Assembly (NCBI RefSeq): GCF_022179325.1
Contig: NZ_BPQQ01000061.1
Span: forward strand, 1-32,703
DNA from: Methylobacterium isbiliense
Lineage (GTDB): Bacteria; Pseudomonadota; Alphaproteobacteria; Rhizobiales; Beijerinckiaceae
Length of the DNA: 32,703 nt
Direction of reading: 5' to 3'
In this document: positions 8,783 to 15,963 of the stretch, one piece after another
Numbering within the stretch: the first letter of the stretch is position 1
How the letters are laid out: each line of letters opens with the position of its first letter
Notes under the pieces: generated by a model
Database searches by the model: none
Told to the model about the DNA's origin: nothing
Seen by the model: the letters and a program-made list of their open reading frames with translations, nothing else
Position numbers and translations under genes: made by a program

Positions 8783-8802
8783 CACGGGCCCGCTCTCCCG
8801 TG
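8783..8802 (+). terminator. Weak hairpin after the helicase gene
   Basis: A 6-bp stem (CACGGG with CCCGTG) lies just beyond the stop at 8773, without a U-tract. It may only attenuate, since the next gene starts 67 bases downstream. Confidence 0.25.
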
Positions 8803-8840
8803 TGACATTGCATTAACAACTAACCAGAAAGTTCCAGCCG

Positions 8841-9341
8841 ATGGCTGACTACAACCAGACCACCATTGTTCAACCCGTCATTCCAATCAGTCTCATGACG
8901 CCCCTCGAAAGAGGGCTGCTCGAACAGATGTTTGAAGGGGAATGGGATGACGACAAGGATGAAGCTTACCTCTACTCTGTGAATGGCATTGAATCTGGGA
9001 TTGACGTATCTGATCCTGAGTTCCTCGATGCTCTTCAGAATGATACCGCGCCGCTCGCTGCCAACGTACGCGCTGAGCACGAGGCTGCTGCCAAGCCTGA
9101 CCATTTCTACCTGTATAATATTGAGCATACAGATGTCCTTCAAGCCATTGTCGCTCGCCATCCCGATAAACTTCCCCATATTAGCCTTGAGACAGCCTGC
9201 ACCTGCACGCGGCTGTGCCCGCTCGGGTTTGGAGGATGGGCGGAGCTGATTACGGCTACGGCTGTACAGCGAGTAGACACTGGCGTCTGGTTGGCCGATC
9301 AAATCGCGGCCTTGCACAGACCAATGTCCGAAAATCCCTGA
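8841..9341 (+). CDS. Hypothetical acidic protein
   Basis: The protein is 166 residues, acidic and soluble, with no signal peptide. The N-terminal part contains MTPLERGLLEQMFEGEWDDD and a string of acidic patches. The C-terminal half has a CTCTRLCP cysteine cluster near residue 122, which could bind a metal, and a helical tail (GVWLADQIAALHRP). No domain is recognised. Its stop overlaps the next start as TGATG, so it is translationally coupled to 9341-9835. It follows the helicase-like gene by 67 bases and is probably in the same transcript. Confidence 0.7.
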   Translation: MADYNQTTIVQPVIPISLMTPLERGLLEQMFEGEWDDDKDEAYLYSVNGIESGIDVSDPEFLDALQNDTAPLAANVRAEHEAAAKPDHFYLYNIEHTDVLQAIVARHPDKLPHISLETACTCTRLCPLGFGGWAELITATAVQRVDTGVWLADQIAALHRPMSENP

Positions 9342-9835
9342 TGATACCTGCAATCTTTGAAAAAATCTTGTCTCCGCTCCTGAAGATCTGGAGACGTTAC
9401 CGTCGAGCTGCTTCTATGGATACATTGTTCCCAATCGCAACACCCTTTCCCATGGAGGCTGATGAACACGCAGAGGACCTGACCGAGTTCCGCGAATGGA
9501 ATAATCGATTGCGGAGAAATTTGGCTCCCACGCTGGGTCAGGCGAGTAGACCTGGCTCAACGCGGCTTTACGAGGTGGTGTATTTCGACCATCAAGAGAG
9601 TTTGGACCTTTGTCTCTATGTGCGCGCACATAGTACACCCCAGGCGAAGCAGCTCGCGATCTCCTACTATTTCCCAGGCGACATGCTCAACGACCCTACG
9701 CATGCTCAAACGGCGGCAAGGATGAAGGCAGGTGGTTCGGTCACAGCGATCAAGATCTACGATTCGGATGAGTTGGTGGAGATTGGGCCGATCCCGTGGC
9801 GAGAGGTATGGCGCCAGATGGCCGGGCGGCTCTGA
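9341..9835 (+). CDS. Hypothetical protein, coupled to its upstream neighbour
   Basis: The protein is 164 residues from the ATG at 9341, which overlaps the upstream TGA. The frame extends further 5' inside the upstream gene, but the overlap start is the natural one. It starts MIPAIFEKILSPLLKIWRRY, an amphipathic helix that might touch a membrane, then a soluble domain. Visible strands include TRLYEVVYFDHQESLDLCLY and KQLAISYYFPGDML, and the protein ends VEIGPIPWREVWRQMAGRL. No family is recognised. Tight coupling suggests it works in stoichiometry with the 8841-9341 product. Confidence 0.7.
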   Translation: MIPAIFEKILSPLLKIWRRYRRAASMDTLFPIATPFPMEADEHAEDLTEFREWNNRLRRNLAPTLGQASRPGSTRLYEVVYFDHQESLDLCLYVRAHSTPQAKQLAISYYFPGDMLNDPTHAQTAARMKAGGSVTAIKIYDSDELVEIGPIPWREVWRQMAGRL

Positions 9836-9960
9836 GTGTGAGTGGCCGTCAGCGGCAACGTTAGTATATTGTTGGTTGCTGATCCGACTGCTCTCGAATC
9901 TTGCAGGCTCAGAATATGAGTTTTGCCAATTTTTGTTGCTTAAGTTGATTAGGTAGAGCG

Positions 9961-10326
9961 ATGAGCGCAAAGTGTATTGAGATTGAAATGAATTATGAAC
10001 ACATAATCCGACTTCGCGAGTCTCGCATCGATGCCGTAGCCCGTGTACTCGCAGACCAGCTGAATGGGATTCGGGATCTGCTTCTGATCAGTAGTCAGGA
10101 TGCGGATGCGTTCGAAGAAGTCAAGGCGAATATTGATTTCGAGGAAATCGCAATCGTTGCATTGCTGGAGCCGTACGAAGCTGTGCTCCGGGAGCTTGGC
10201 CTGAATGCTTGCGACTATAACTGTGAGTCTGGAGATGATGATCACCTGGAGGTGACCTTCTCGTTCGATACCGCTGAACAGGTCGCCGCGTTCGAGAAGG
10301 CAGTTCGGGCGGCTAATCTCCCCTGA
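9961..10326 (+). CDS. Hypothetical small acidic protein
   Basis: The protein is 121 residues and acidic, with no signal peptide. It is mixed helix and strand: an N-terminal helix (HIIRLRESRIDAVARVLADQ), a Leu/Ile-rich helix (FEEIAIVALLEPYEAVLREL), then strands (DDHLEVTFSFDTAEQVAAFE). The ATG at 9961 is preceded by a weak AGGTAG. A second Met at residue 10 is an alternative. It ends the plus-strand helicase cluster after a 125-bp gap, and its stop is followed by a strong hairpin. Function unknown. Confidence 0.7.
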   Translation: MSAKCIEIEMNYEHIIRLRESRIDAVARVLADQLNGIRDLLLISSQDADAFEEVKANIDFEEIAIVALLEPYEAVLRELGLNACDYNCESGDDDHLEVTFSFDTAEQVAAFEKAVRAANLP

Positions 10327-10336
10327 GCCGATGGCG

Positions 10337-10359
10337 GCCGGAGGTCTTCCGCCTCCGGC
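10337..10359. terminator. Bidirectional hairpin between convergent genes
   Basis: A perfect 8-bp stem, GCCGGAGG at 10337-10344 and CCTCCGGC at 10352-10359 with a 7-base loop, lies between the plus-strand gene ending at 10326 and the minus-strand gene ending at 10366. Position fits a two-way terminator. It has no long U-tract. Confidence 0.5.
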
Positions 10360-10365
10360 AGCGTC

Positions 10366-10911
10366 TTACCAGCAGGCGCGAGGCAGCCGCCGCTTCCAGC
10401 GCTCGCCCGCCTTGAGTTTCGGATCGGACTTGCTGCGTGCCTTCACGGCACGCAGCTTGGACGTCGGTGCGTGGGCTTGCGCTGCCGCCGACGCTGCTGC
10501 CGGGGTTCGAGGTTGGGGCGCTGGAGTTGGAGGCCAGGAGAACGCCCACTTCTCACCCGCCTCACGCTTCGGTTTCGCCTTCATCCGCTCCGAAGCGCGG
10601 CGCACCCGCGGGAGGCGCGGCTCGCGCTCGGGCGCCGGCTCAGGCTCGACAGCGATCGGCTCGACCACGAGCAGGCTTGGCAGGACGCGTCGTGCCTCGA
10701 CCTTCTCGACCGGCTGTTTGGTAGGGGAGGGGAGGGCGGTGTCCACCGGCTCCTCGGCAAGCCGAGACAGCTCCTGGGTCAGGTAGGTGCCTGCCCAGAG
10801 AACCGACGGTGGCGGAGAAGACGACTTCGTGGCCTCCTGAAGGTTCGAGCCGGATCGGCCACGTCCTTTGACCTCGACGGTAAACGACCGCCGCACGCGA
10901 TTGCGTGTCAT
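10366..10911 (-). CDS. Basic, Pro/Ala-rich hypothetical protein
   Basis: From the ATG at 10911 the protein is 181 residues; the frame extends to 10953 with another possible start. The N-terminus, MTRNRVRRSFTVEVKGRGRS, looks like a conserved motif that I associate with small plasmid-borne proteins in Methylobacterium, without a known function. The middle is Pro/Glu/Val-rich and probably disordered. The C-terminal half is Lys/Arg-rich (RRASERMKAKPKREAGEKW and LRAVKARSKSDPKLKAGERW). It contains two related blocks ending in KxGE(R/K)W, an internal repeat. A nucleic-acid-binding role is plausible. It lies downstream of the HNH gene on the same strand, separated by about 140 bases. Confidence 0.6.
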   Translation of the reverse strand: MTRNRVRRSFTVEVKGRGRSGSNLQEATKSSSPPPSVLWAGTYLTQELSRLAEEPVDTALPSPTKQPVEKVEARRVLPSLLVVEPIAVEPEPAPEREPRLPRVRRASERMKAKPKREAGEKWAFSWPPTPAPQPRTPAAASAAAQAHAPTSKLRAVKARSKSDPKLKAGERWKRRLPRACW

Positions 10912-11052
10912 CGTTGTCCTGGCTGGTTGGATAGCTGCGTCAGCTCGCACCAATTTGCGGCTGCATACAAGGTAGGCATGGCGCTGTGGCCTGTCCAGAT
11001 CTGCTGGGTGGTTTTCAGTGCCGTGTTCGAGGCAGGAGTGTCGCGACGCACC

Positions 11053-11487
11053 TCAGTTCGCGGTGTACGGCCCGCGGAACAGGTCGCCCATCGCCTTTCG
11101 TCGGAACAGCGTGAACCAGCGTCGCCGCTGGTGCTCGGTTCGATCGTGGAGCATGTGGCAGCGTTGGCAGAGCGCCGCGAGGTTTTCGTTGGCATTGTTG
11201 CTCGGATCGTGGTCGCGATGGGCGGTCGCCAGCACTACTCGGGTCGTGCGCACCCCTCCGAGGAGATCCGCCTTCCTCAGGCGCCCACGAAGGCGCCGTC
11301 CCTGGCCATCACGCCAGCAGCCGCTCTCGGCGTCCCACCAGCGACCGTCGCCGAGGTGGAAGACCCGCTGCAGGTGCGGGCGGTTGCATGCCTCGCAGCG
11401 CCCTTGTGCCCGGTGAAAGCGGATCACGTCGGAGAGCTGCGGCCAGTCAATTGGGTAGAAGTAGCGATGCTCCCGCCGGATCGGCAT
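11053..11487 (-). CDS. HNH endonuclease-like protein
   Basis: The 144-residue protein resembles HNH-type nucleases. A zinc-knuckle CEAC lies near residues 31-34. The catalytic-type block TAHRDHDPSNNANENLAALC follows at about residues 90-110, and a second knuckle QRCHMLHD completes the pattern. This is the beta-beta-alpha metal HNH layout with structural cysteines. The N-terminus (HRYFYPIDWPQLSDVIRFH) is also typical of these short proteins. Length and residues look complete. It may be co-transcribed with the basic protein gene at 10366-10911. Such genes occur on phages, plasmids and islands; the biological target is unknown. Confidence 0.75.
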   Translation of the reverse strand: MPIRREHRYFYPIDWPQLSDVIRFHRAQGRCEACNRPHLQRVFHLGDGRWWDAESGCWRDGQGRRLRGRLRKADLLGGVRTTRVVLATAHRDHDPSNNANENLAALCQRCHMLHDRTEHQRRRWFTLFRRKAMGDLFRGPYTAN

Positions 11488-11757
11488 CCGTGCTCCACGA
11501 TCTGACCAGCGCGATAGGGCAGGAGAGTAGCCGAATGAATGGTTAAGCCATACTTGCCTTCGGCTGCTCCGGGACCGAGTTCGAGATCAGTGCGGCGGGG
11601 GAGGACCTGAGCCGGAGACCCTGCTGTAGACCCGCGGCTGTCGTGCCGCTCCCGGGATATGGTCGCGCCATCAGAAGACCGCTCGCCTCCGAACCCTGGG
11701 CGCACCGATGAGCCGGCACATCCGCGCGACCGGCAGCACGCGAGCCAGCTCATCCGA
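11488..11757. other. Intergenic between HNH gene and toxin-antitoxin pair
   Basis: This divergent interval holds the presumed promoter of the HNH gene and leads into the toxin-antitoxin locus. A minus-strand frame at 11424-11771 overlaps the HNH gene and has shadow-like composition. Confidence 0.4.
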
Positions 11758-11781
11758 ATGTCACATGCCATGGCGGCTCGC

Positions 11782-11796
11782 GTAGCGATACGCTAC
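11782..11796 (+). promoter_or_regulatory. Inverted repeat, candidate antitoxin operator
   Basis: GTAGCG-ATA-CGCTAC is a perfect 6-bp inverted repeat with a 3-base centre, 19 bases before the antitoxin start at 11815. Toxin-antitoxin operons are usually autoregulated through such sites. Assignment is by position and symmetry. Confidence 0.45.
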
Positions 11797-11814
11797 ATCC
11801 AAACGGATACGGCC

Positions 11815-12534
11815 ATGTTGCAGCACCGCGCTACTTCGCACGCCCCGGAGGCACCCTCGCTCGGGATCGGCTACTACACCGTCCCGGAAGCCGCGCGTCT
11901 TCTGCGCATGGTACCTCGCAACATCAATCGCTGGCTCGGAGGGTACTCTTTCACGTCCGGCACGAAGCGCGGAGAAATGCCGCCTCTCTGGAAGCCGGAG
12001 CTGCCAGCTACAGAGGACGACCGCTTGGAACTCGGGTTCCGGGATCTTATCGAGCTGCGGTTCGTGAACGCCTTCGTCAATGCGGGGCTCGACCTGCGAG
12101 TGATCCGGAGCTGCCTGGAGCACGCGCGCGAGTACGTGCAGGACGACCGGCCATTCTCGACTCGGCGTTTCAAAACCGATGGTCGGACTATCTTCCTCGA
12201 GAGCCTTAGAACGTCAGCAGAAAGTGAGCTCCTCGACCTGAAGCGGGGGCAATACGTCATCAAGGCAGTTGTGGAGCAGGGGTTCAGGGATCTCGATATC
12301 GATGACGAGGTTGTTACCCGCTGGCGCCCATTCCACGGCAAGAGCTCGATCATCATCGACCCGCAGCGCTCCTTCGGGCAGCCCATCGCTGCCGCGTACG
12401 GGGTTCCGACGATCGCTCTGGCTGACGCTGTCAAGGCAGAGGGCTCGATCGACCGGGTCGCCCTGATCTACGAGGTCTCGCCCGCTGCTGTGCGCGACGC
12501 AGTTCGGTTCGAAGCGTCCCTGCAGGCGGCGTGA
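11815..12534 (+). CDS. Predicted antitoxin, MerR-like HTH plus DUF433
   Basis: The protein is 239 residues from the ATG at 11815; in-frame starts also exist at 11659, 11758 and 11770, and none has a good ribosome binding site. The N-terminus has a MerR-like helix-turn-helix (GYYTVPEAARLLRMVPRNIN, then RWLGGY). A central region has FRDLIELRFVNAFVNAGLDL. The C-terminal 60 residues are DUF433-like (FGQPIAAAYGVPTIALADAV, then a VALIYEVSPAAVRDAVRFE helix-turn-helix). DUF433 proteins are predicted antitoxins of DUF5615 PIN-like toxins. Its stop overlaps the toxin start as GTGA, confirming the pairing. It should neutralise the toxin and repress the operon through the nearby inverted repeat. Confidence 0.75.
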   Translation: MLQHRATSHAPEAPSLGIGYYTVPEAARLLRMVPRNINRWLGGYSFTSGTKRGEMPPLWKPELPATEDDRLELGFRDLIELRFVNAFVNAGLDLRVIRSCLEHAREYVQDDRPFSTRRFKTDGRTIFLESLRTSAESELLDLKRGQYVIKAVVEQGFRDLDIDDEVVTRWRPFHGKSSIIIDPQRSFGQPIAAAYGVPTIALADAVKAEGSIDRVALIYEVSPAAVRDAVRFEASLQAA

Positions 12535-12923
12535 AGGTCGTCGTCGACGAGAACCTTGCTCCGAGGCTCGCCCGGGCCCTGAACGAGCTATTCAAGGGCA
12601 CCCACGAGGTCGTGCACATCCGGGATCTGTTCGGCCCAGCCGTGACGGATCTGGAGTGGATCCCAGAGTTGAGCAGGCAGGGACACTGGATCGTCATCTC
12701 CGGAGACCGCGGCATCAGGAAGAAGAAGGCGGAGTACAACGCCTTTCGCGCCTCCCGGCTGATCGGGTTTTTCCTCTCGGCGGGATTGATGAAGGCGCCG
12801 CTTGTCAAACAGGCTGAGCGCATACTCGCGTTGTGGGAGAGCATTGAAGCCTTCGCCGAACGCAGCCAGTCCGGTTCGATGTTCGAGTTGCCTATGACGA
12901 GCACCCGGATCGGCACGCTATAA
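12531..12923 (+). CDS. Predicted toxin, DUF5615 PIN-like protein
   Basis: The protein is 130 residues with a GTG start overlapping the antitoxin stop (GTGA). It begins KVVVDENLAPRLARAL, the DENL signature of DUF5615/Mut7-C-like PIN domains, where the first Asp is a predicted catalytic residue. A second conserved acidic motif is IVISGDRGIRKKKAEY near residue 60. Family knowledge: these are predicted RNases paired with DUF433 antitoxins. Both acidic motifs are present, so the toxin is probably functional. The length is normal for the family. RNA target unknown. Confidence 0.75.
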   Translation: MKVVVDENLAPRLARALNELFKGTHEVVHIRDLFGPAVTDLEWIPELSRQGHWIVISGDRGIRKKKAEYNAFRASRLIGFFLSAGLMKAPLVKQAERILALWESIEAFAERSQSGSMFELPMTSTRIGTL

Positions 12924-13162
12924 AGCGTTCGCCCTGTTGCCTATCGATCGAGTACGTCCCTGACCGGGACGCCCACATCGAAGCGGCCACCAGCGCGAAC
13001 CTGGAGACCTTCCTCGAGGCGCAGCTCGAACTCGCGCAGGGGCTGCTGGCGGACGATCTGCTGATCGAAGGCAGGATCCCGCTGCGGCGGCTTGACGAGT
13101 GGCCAGCCGTGAGCCGCAGGGCCCACATCTCGCCGGTGGTCTCGCGTCAGACGGCGGAGTAA
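12893..13162 (+). pseudogene. Open frame without a start codon
   Basis: A frame overlapping the toxin 3' end by about 30 bases runs to a TAA at 13160-13162. Its codon content looks coding: HIEAATSANLETFLEAQLEL, then AQGLLADDLLIEGRIPLRRL and a short tail. No ATG, GTG or TTG precedes this block in frame. It is either the remainder of a broken gene or one that starts from a non-standard codon. No family is recognised. Confidence 0.35.
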
Positions 13163-13212
13163 AGCCTGCGGAACGGCGCACGCTTCCCGCGATCGCGTCG
13201 TGAGCCCAGGCC

Positions 13213-13914
<702 letters not shown>

Positions 13915-13943
13915 GTGGGGGATCCTCCAGAGATTGAGGCTTC

Positions 13944-13972
13944 CTATAAGGATATCGGCAACAAATCGTTAA
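13944..13972 (-). promoter_or_regulatory. Predicted ctrA promoter with a CtrA-like site
   Basis: On the minus strand, TTAACG (13972-13967) and TTATAG (13949-13944) are separated by 17 bases, a plausible -35/-10 pair. The -35 overlaps TTAA-N7-TTGC (13972-13958), which matches the CtrA consensus TTAA-N7-TTAA at six of eight fixed bases. This suggests autoregulation. Seen by eye, not scored. Confidence 0.5.
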
Positions 13973-14116
13973 GGCTTGGTGGCAGCTTATCGTCGGGCCG
14001 AGGCTGCCGCCGGGGCGTGTCCGAGCTGGGTGGCCCTTCGGGTTCTTATTTTCCGCGTGATCGCGGCTCTCGGCGGACGCCGACCGCTCGTCAGAGTTCC
14101 AGTAGCCAGGTCGCGC

Positions 14117-14584
14117 TCAACGCGACGTGAGCAGGACGTAGAGGTCGGTGACCGGCACGGCAGGATCGCCGTAGGCCTCCCAATGCAGCCCGGCCGGTTC
14201 GTGACCGTGCTCGACGACCCAGGTCATCAGCACCCGCCAGGCGTCTGGGAGTTGCGTATAGGGCCCTTCCAGGCGCAGGTGCCCCGCACGACCGCCGGGG
14301 ATCTCCTGCACCGTCACGCGATCGGTGGCTCGGAAGCCTCCAGCAATGGTCGACCCCGCCGCGATCCGAATGCGGTCGCCGGACGGCGGGAGGGAGAACG
14401 TCACCTCCGGACCAATCTTTTCGATGCTCTGAGCGGCAAGGGCTGTATCGACCCGCGCGCGAGCCTCTCGCTGGAACTGCGGGATCTCCGCGAAGGACAT
14501 CTCTCCCCATTCGACAGCGGTGACGCTCGGCGAGACCATGACGATCTCCGGCATGCCAAAGCCGCTGGGTGCCCCATCCGACAT
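14117..14584 (-). CDS. GyrI-like effector-binding domain protein
   Basis: The protein is 155 residues and soluble. It has the AraC effector-binding/GyrI-like fold. Diagnostic features are a beta-rich N-terminus (MPEIVMVSPSVTAVEWGEMS), GRAGHLRLEGPYTQLPDAWR near residue 95, and the C-terminal GLHWEAYGDPAVPVTDLYVL block. Family members bind hydrophobic small molecules, hydrolyse some of them, or shield gyrase. The substrate here is unknown. A GGAGGA lies 6-12 bases before the ATG at 14584. It is divergent from the ArsR-type gene at 14705, so that repressor may control it. Confidence 0.8.
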   Translation of the reverse strand: MSDGAPSGFGMPEIVMVSPSVTAVEWGEMSFAEIPQFQREARARVDTALAAQSIEKIGPEVTFSLPPSGDRIRIAAGSTIAGGFRATDRVTVQEIPGGRAGHLRLEGPYTQLPDAWRVLMTWVVEHGHEPAGLHWEAYGDPAVPVTDLYVLLTSR

Positions 14585-14691
14585 GCTGTCCTCCCGTCCC
14601 TCTCATGACCCGGCTCTGTCGAAGAGCCAAGCAGGATGCGAGTGCCTTCGGCAACATCGAAGGTGCGGAGTTGGCAATGAGTTAGCTGCGG

Positions 14692-14702
14692 CTTACAGTA
14701 AG
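14692..14702. promoter_or_regulatory. Short palindrome at the ArsR-type gene start
   Basis: CTTAC-A-GTAAG is a perfect 11-bp palindrome ending three bases before the ATG at 14705, in the 120-bp gap between the divergent GyrI-like and ArsR-type genes. It may be the operator for autorepression. Position-based inference. Confidence 0.35.
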
Positions 14703-14704
14703 TG

Positions 14705-15016
14705 ATGGCTAACGCACAGGCTCTCCTCGCCATCACGGCGCTGGGCGACCCGACCCGGCGGCAGATCTTCGAGCATCTGGCTCACGGACCCAGTCCGGTC
14801 GGCGAACTCGCCAGCACCATGGCTGTCACCCGGCCCGCTGTCTCCCAGCACCTCCGCGTGCTGAAGGAGGCTGGTCTGGTCACGGAGACCGCGCAGGGGA
14901 CCCGCCGAATCTACCGGCTCGACCGACGCGGGATCAGCGCGGTTCACGCCTGGCTCGACGAGCGATGGGCCGAGGCGCTCAACGCAACGGGATCTACCCT
15001 CGAGCAAGATTTCTGA
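14705..15016 (+). CDS. ArsR/SmtB-family repressor
   Basis: The protein is 103 residues from the ATG at 14705; a GTG directly upstream at 14702 is an alternative start. It is almost entirely a winged helix: LLAITALGDPTRRQIFEHLA, then the recognition helix region MAVTRPAVSQHLRVLKEAGL and the wing VTETAQGTRRIYRLDRRG. There is no CxC metal-binding motif in the recognition helix, so it belongs to the metal-independent ArsR/SdpR-like branch, which is often paired with SRPBCC or effector-binding proteins. It is divergent from a GyrI-like gene and probably represses both. Confidence 0.85.
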   Translation: MANAQALLAITALGDPTRRQIFEHLAHGPSPVGELASTMAVTRPAVSQHLRVLKEAGLVTETAQGTRRIYRLDRRGISAVHAWLDERWAEALNATGSTLEQDF

Positions 15017-15312
15017 TCGCAAGGCTGCAGCGTTGTATGTCGAGACGCCTGCCGAGGCTGGGCCGCACCGGTCTGCCAATCGATTGAGGCACCGACAGGG
15101 CCACTCGGCCAGACTCATCCGAACTCTCTTGTCACGAATTCCCCCTTCACCACCGTTTGCCGATCGTAGACAGCGTGACGGATTTCGTGACACGTTGCGG
15201 CCGCATCGAACGGCCGCGCTCGGTTTGTCACTTTAACGTCCGTTTGCGGAGCGCTTGCGCGCCCAGGCATCCTGGTCCATAGCTGAGCTGTGACATAGCG
15301 ATCGGAAGTGGC
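15017..15312. other. Intergenic before the antitoxin operon
   Basis: About 300 bases without a supported gene. It holds a GC-rich hairpin (GCGGCCG and CGGCCGC with a 7-base loop, about 15198-15218). TGTCAC/GTGACA-type half repeats flank it and could serve as operator half-sites for the antitoxin. Confidence 0.4.
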
Positions 15313-15570
15313 ATGTCTGACTTCAAGGTCAGTGTAGCTCCAAATGGCAGACTCGTCCTGCCCGCGGCACTCCGCAAGAAGCTCAACCTGGGCCAAGGTG
15401 GCACCCTCGTGATCCATGACGAGGGCGGCCGGTTTGTCCTGGAGAGCACGGACGACGCCGTGCGCCGCGCCCAGGCTCTGGTTCGCCGGTTCGCGCCAGA
15501 GGCGTCCGGAGTCGTCGATGAATTCCTCGCGGAGCGCCGGGCCGAGGCGGCGGGCGAGGATCGTTCGTGA
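15313..15570 (+). CDS. AbrB/MazE-type antitoxin (VapB-like)
   Basis: The protein is 85 residues. The N-terminal swapped-hairpin AbrB fold is clear: FKVSVAPNGRLVLPAALRKK, then LNLGQGGTLVIHDEGGRFVL. The C-terminal 40 residues are charged and helical (RRFAPEASGVVDEFLAERRA) and should wrap the toxin. The stop overlaps the vapC start as GTGA. As a dimer it should bind its own promoter and neutralise the PIN toxin. Family and pairing are secure; the actual operator is not identified. Confidence 0.85.
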   Translation: MSDFKVSVAPNGRLVLPAALRKKLNLGQGGTLVIHDEGGRFVLESTDDAVRRAQALVRRFAPEASGVVDEFLAERRAEAAGEDRS

Positions 15571-15953
15571 GCTGCGTCCTGGATGCGTCAGCAGTTCTCG
15601 CCCTCCTGTTCGAGGAGACCGGTGCCGACCGCGTTCGCTCCCGCGTCGCCGACGCCCTGCTTGGGGCGGTGAATTTCGCCGAGGTCCTCGCCAAGCTCGT
15701 CGATCGCGGTCTCCCGATCGGCGAGGCCGCTCAGGCGATCGTGATCTTGGGGTTGGAAATCGTCCCGTTCAGTGATGAGCAGGCTCGCCTCTCGGCGGAA
15801 TTCCGCCCGGCGACGCGAGGGGCCGGTCTGTCCCTCGGCGATCGCGCCTGCCTCGCCCTGGCACGCGACCGAGGTCTTCCTGCCGTCACCGCCGAGCGGC
15901 GGTGGGCGGAGATCGCGGACGCAGTCGGCGTCGTCGTGGACGTCATTCGGTAG
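15567..15953 (+). CDS. vapC: VapC-type PIN-domain toxin
   Basis: The protein is 128 residues, with a GTG start overlapping the antitoxin stop. PIN-domain acidic residues are D6 (CVLDASAVLALLF), E39 (VNFAEVLAKL), D92 (LSLGDRACLALA) and E110 (VTAERRW, where Asp is more usual). VapC toxins are Mg2+-dependent RNases that cut tRNA or rRNA when freed from VapB. The quartet is essentially intact, so it is probably active. A serine recombinase gene starts 10 bases downstream on the same strand, suggesting a three-gene transcript. Confidence 0.85.
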   Translation: MSCVLDASAVLALLFEETGADRVRSRVADALLGAVNFAEVLAKLVDRGLPIGEAAQAIVILGLEIVPFSDEQARLSAEFRPATRGAGLSLGDRACLALARDRGLPAVTAERRWAEIADAVGVVVDVIR

Positions 15954-15963
15954 GAGAAGGACC

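Noticed and set aside
15115-15417. A minus-strand frame upstream of the AbrB-type antitoxin
   Set aside because: Half of it is antisense to the antitoxin, and the rest matches nothing known. Kept only as a remote possibility.
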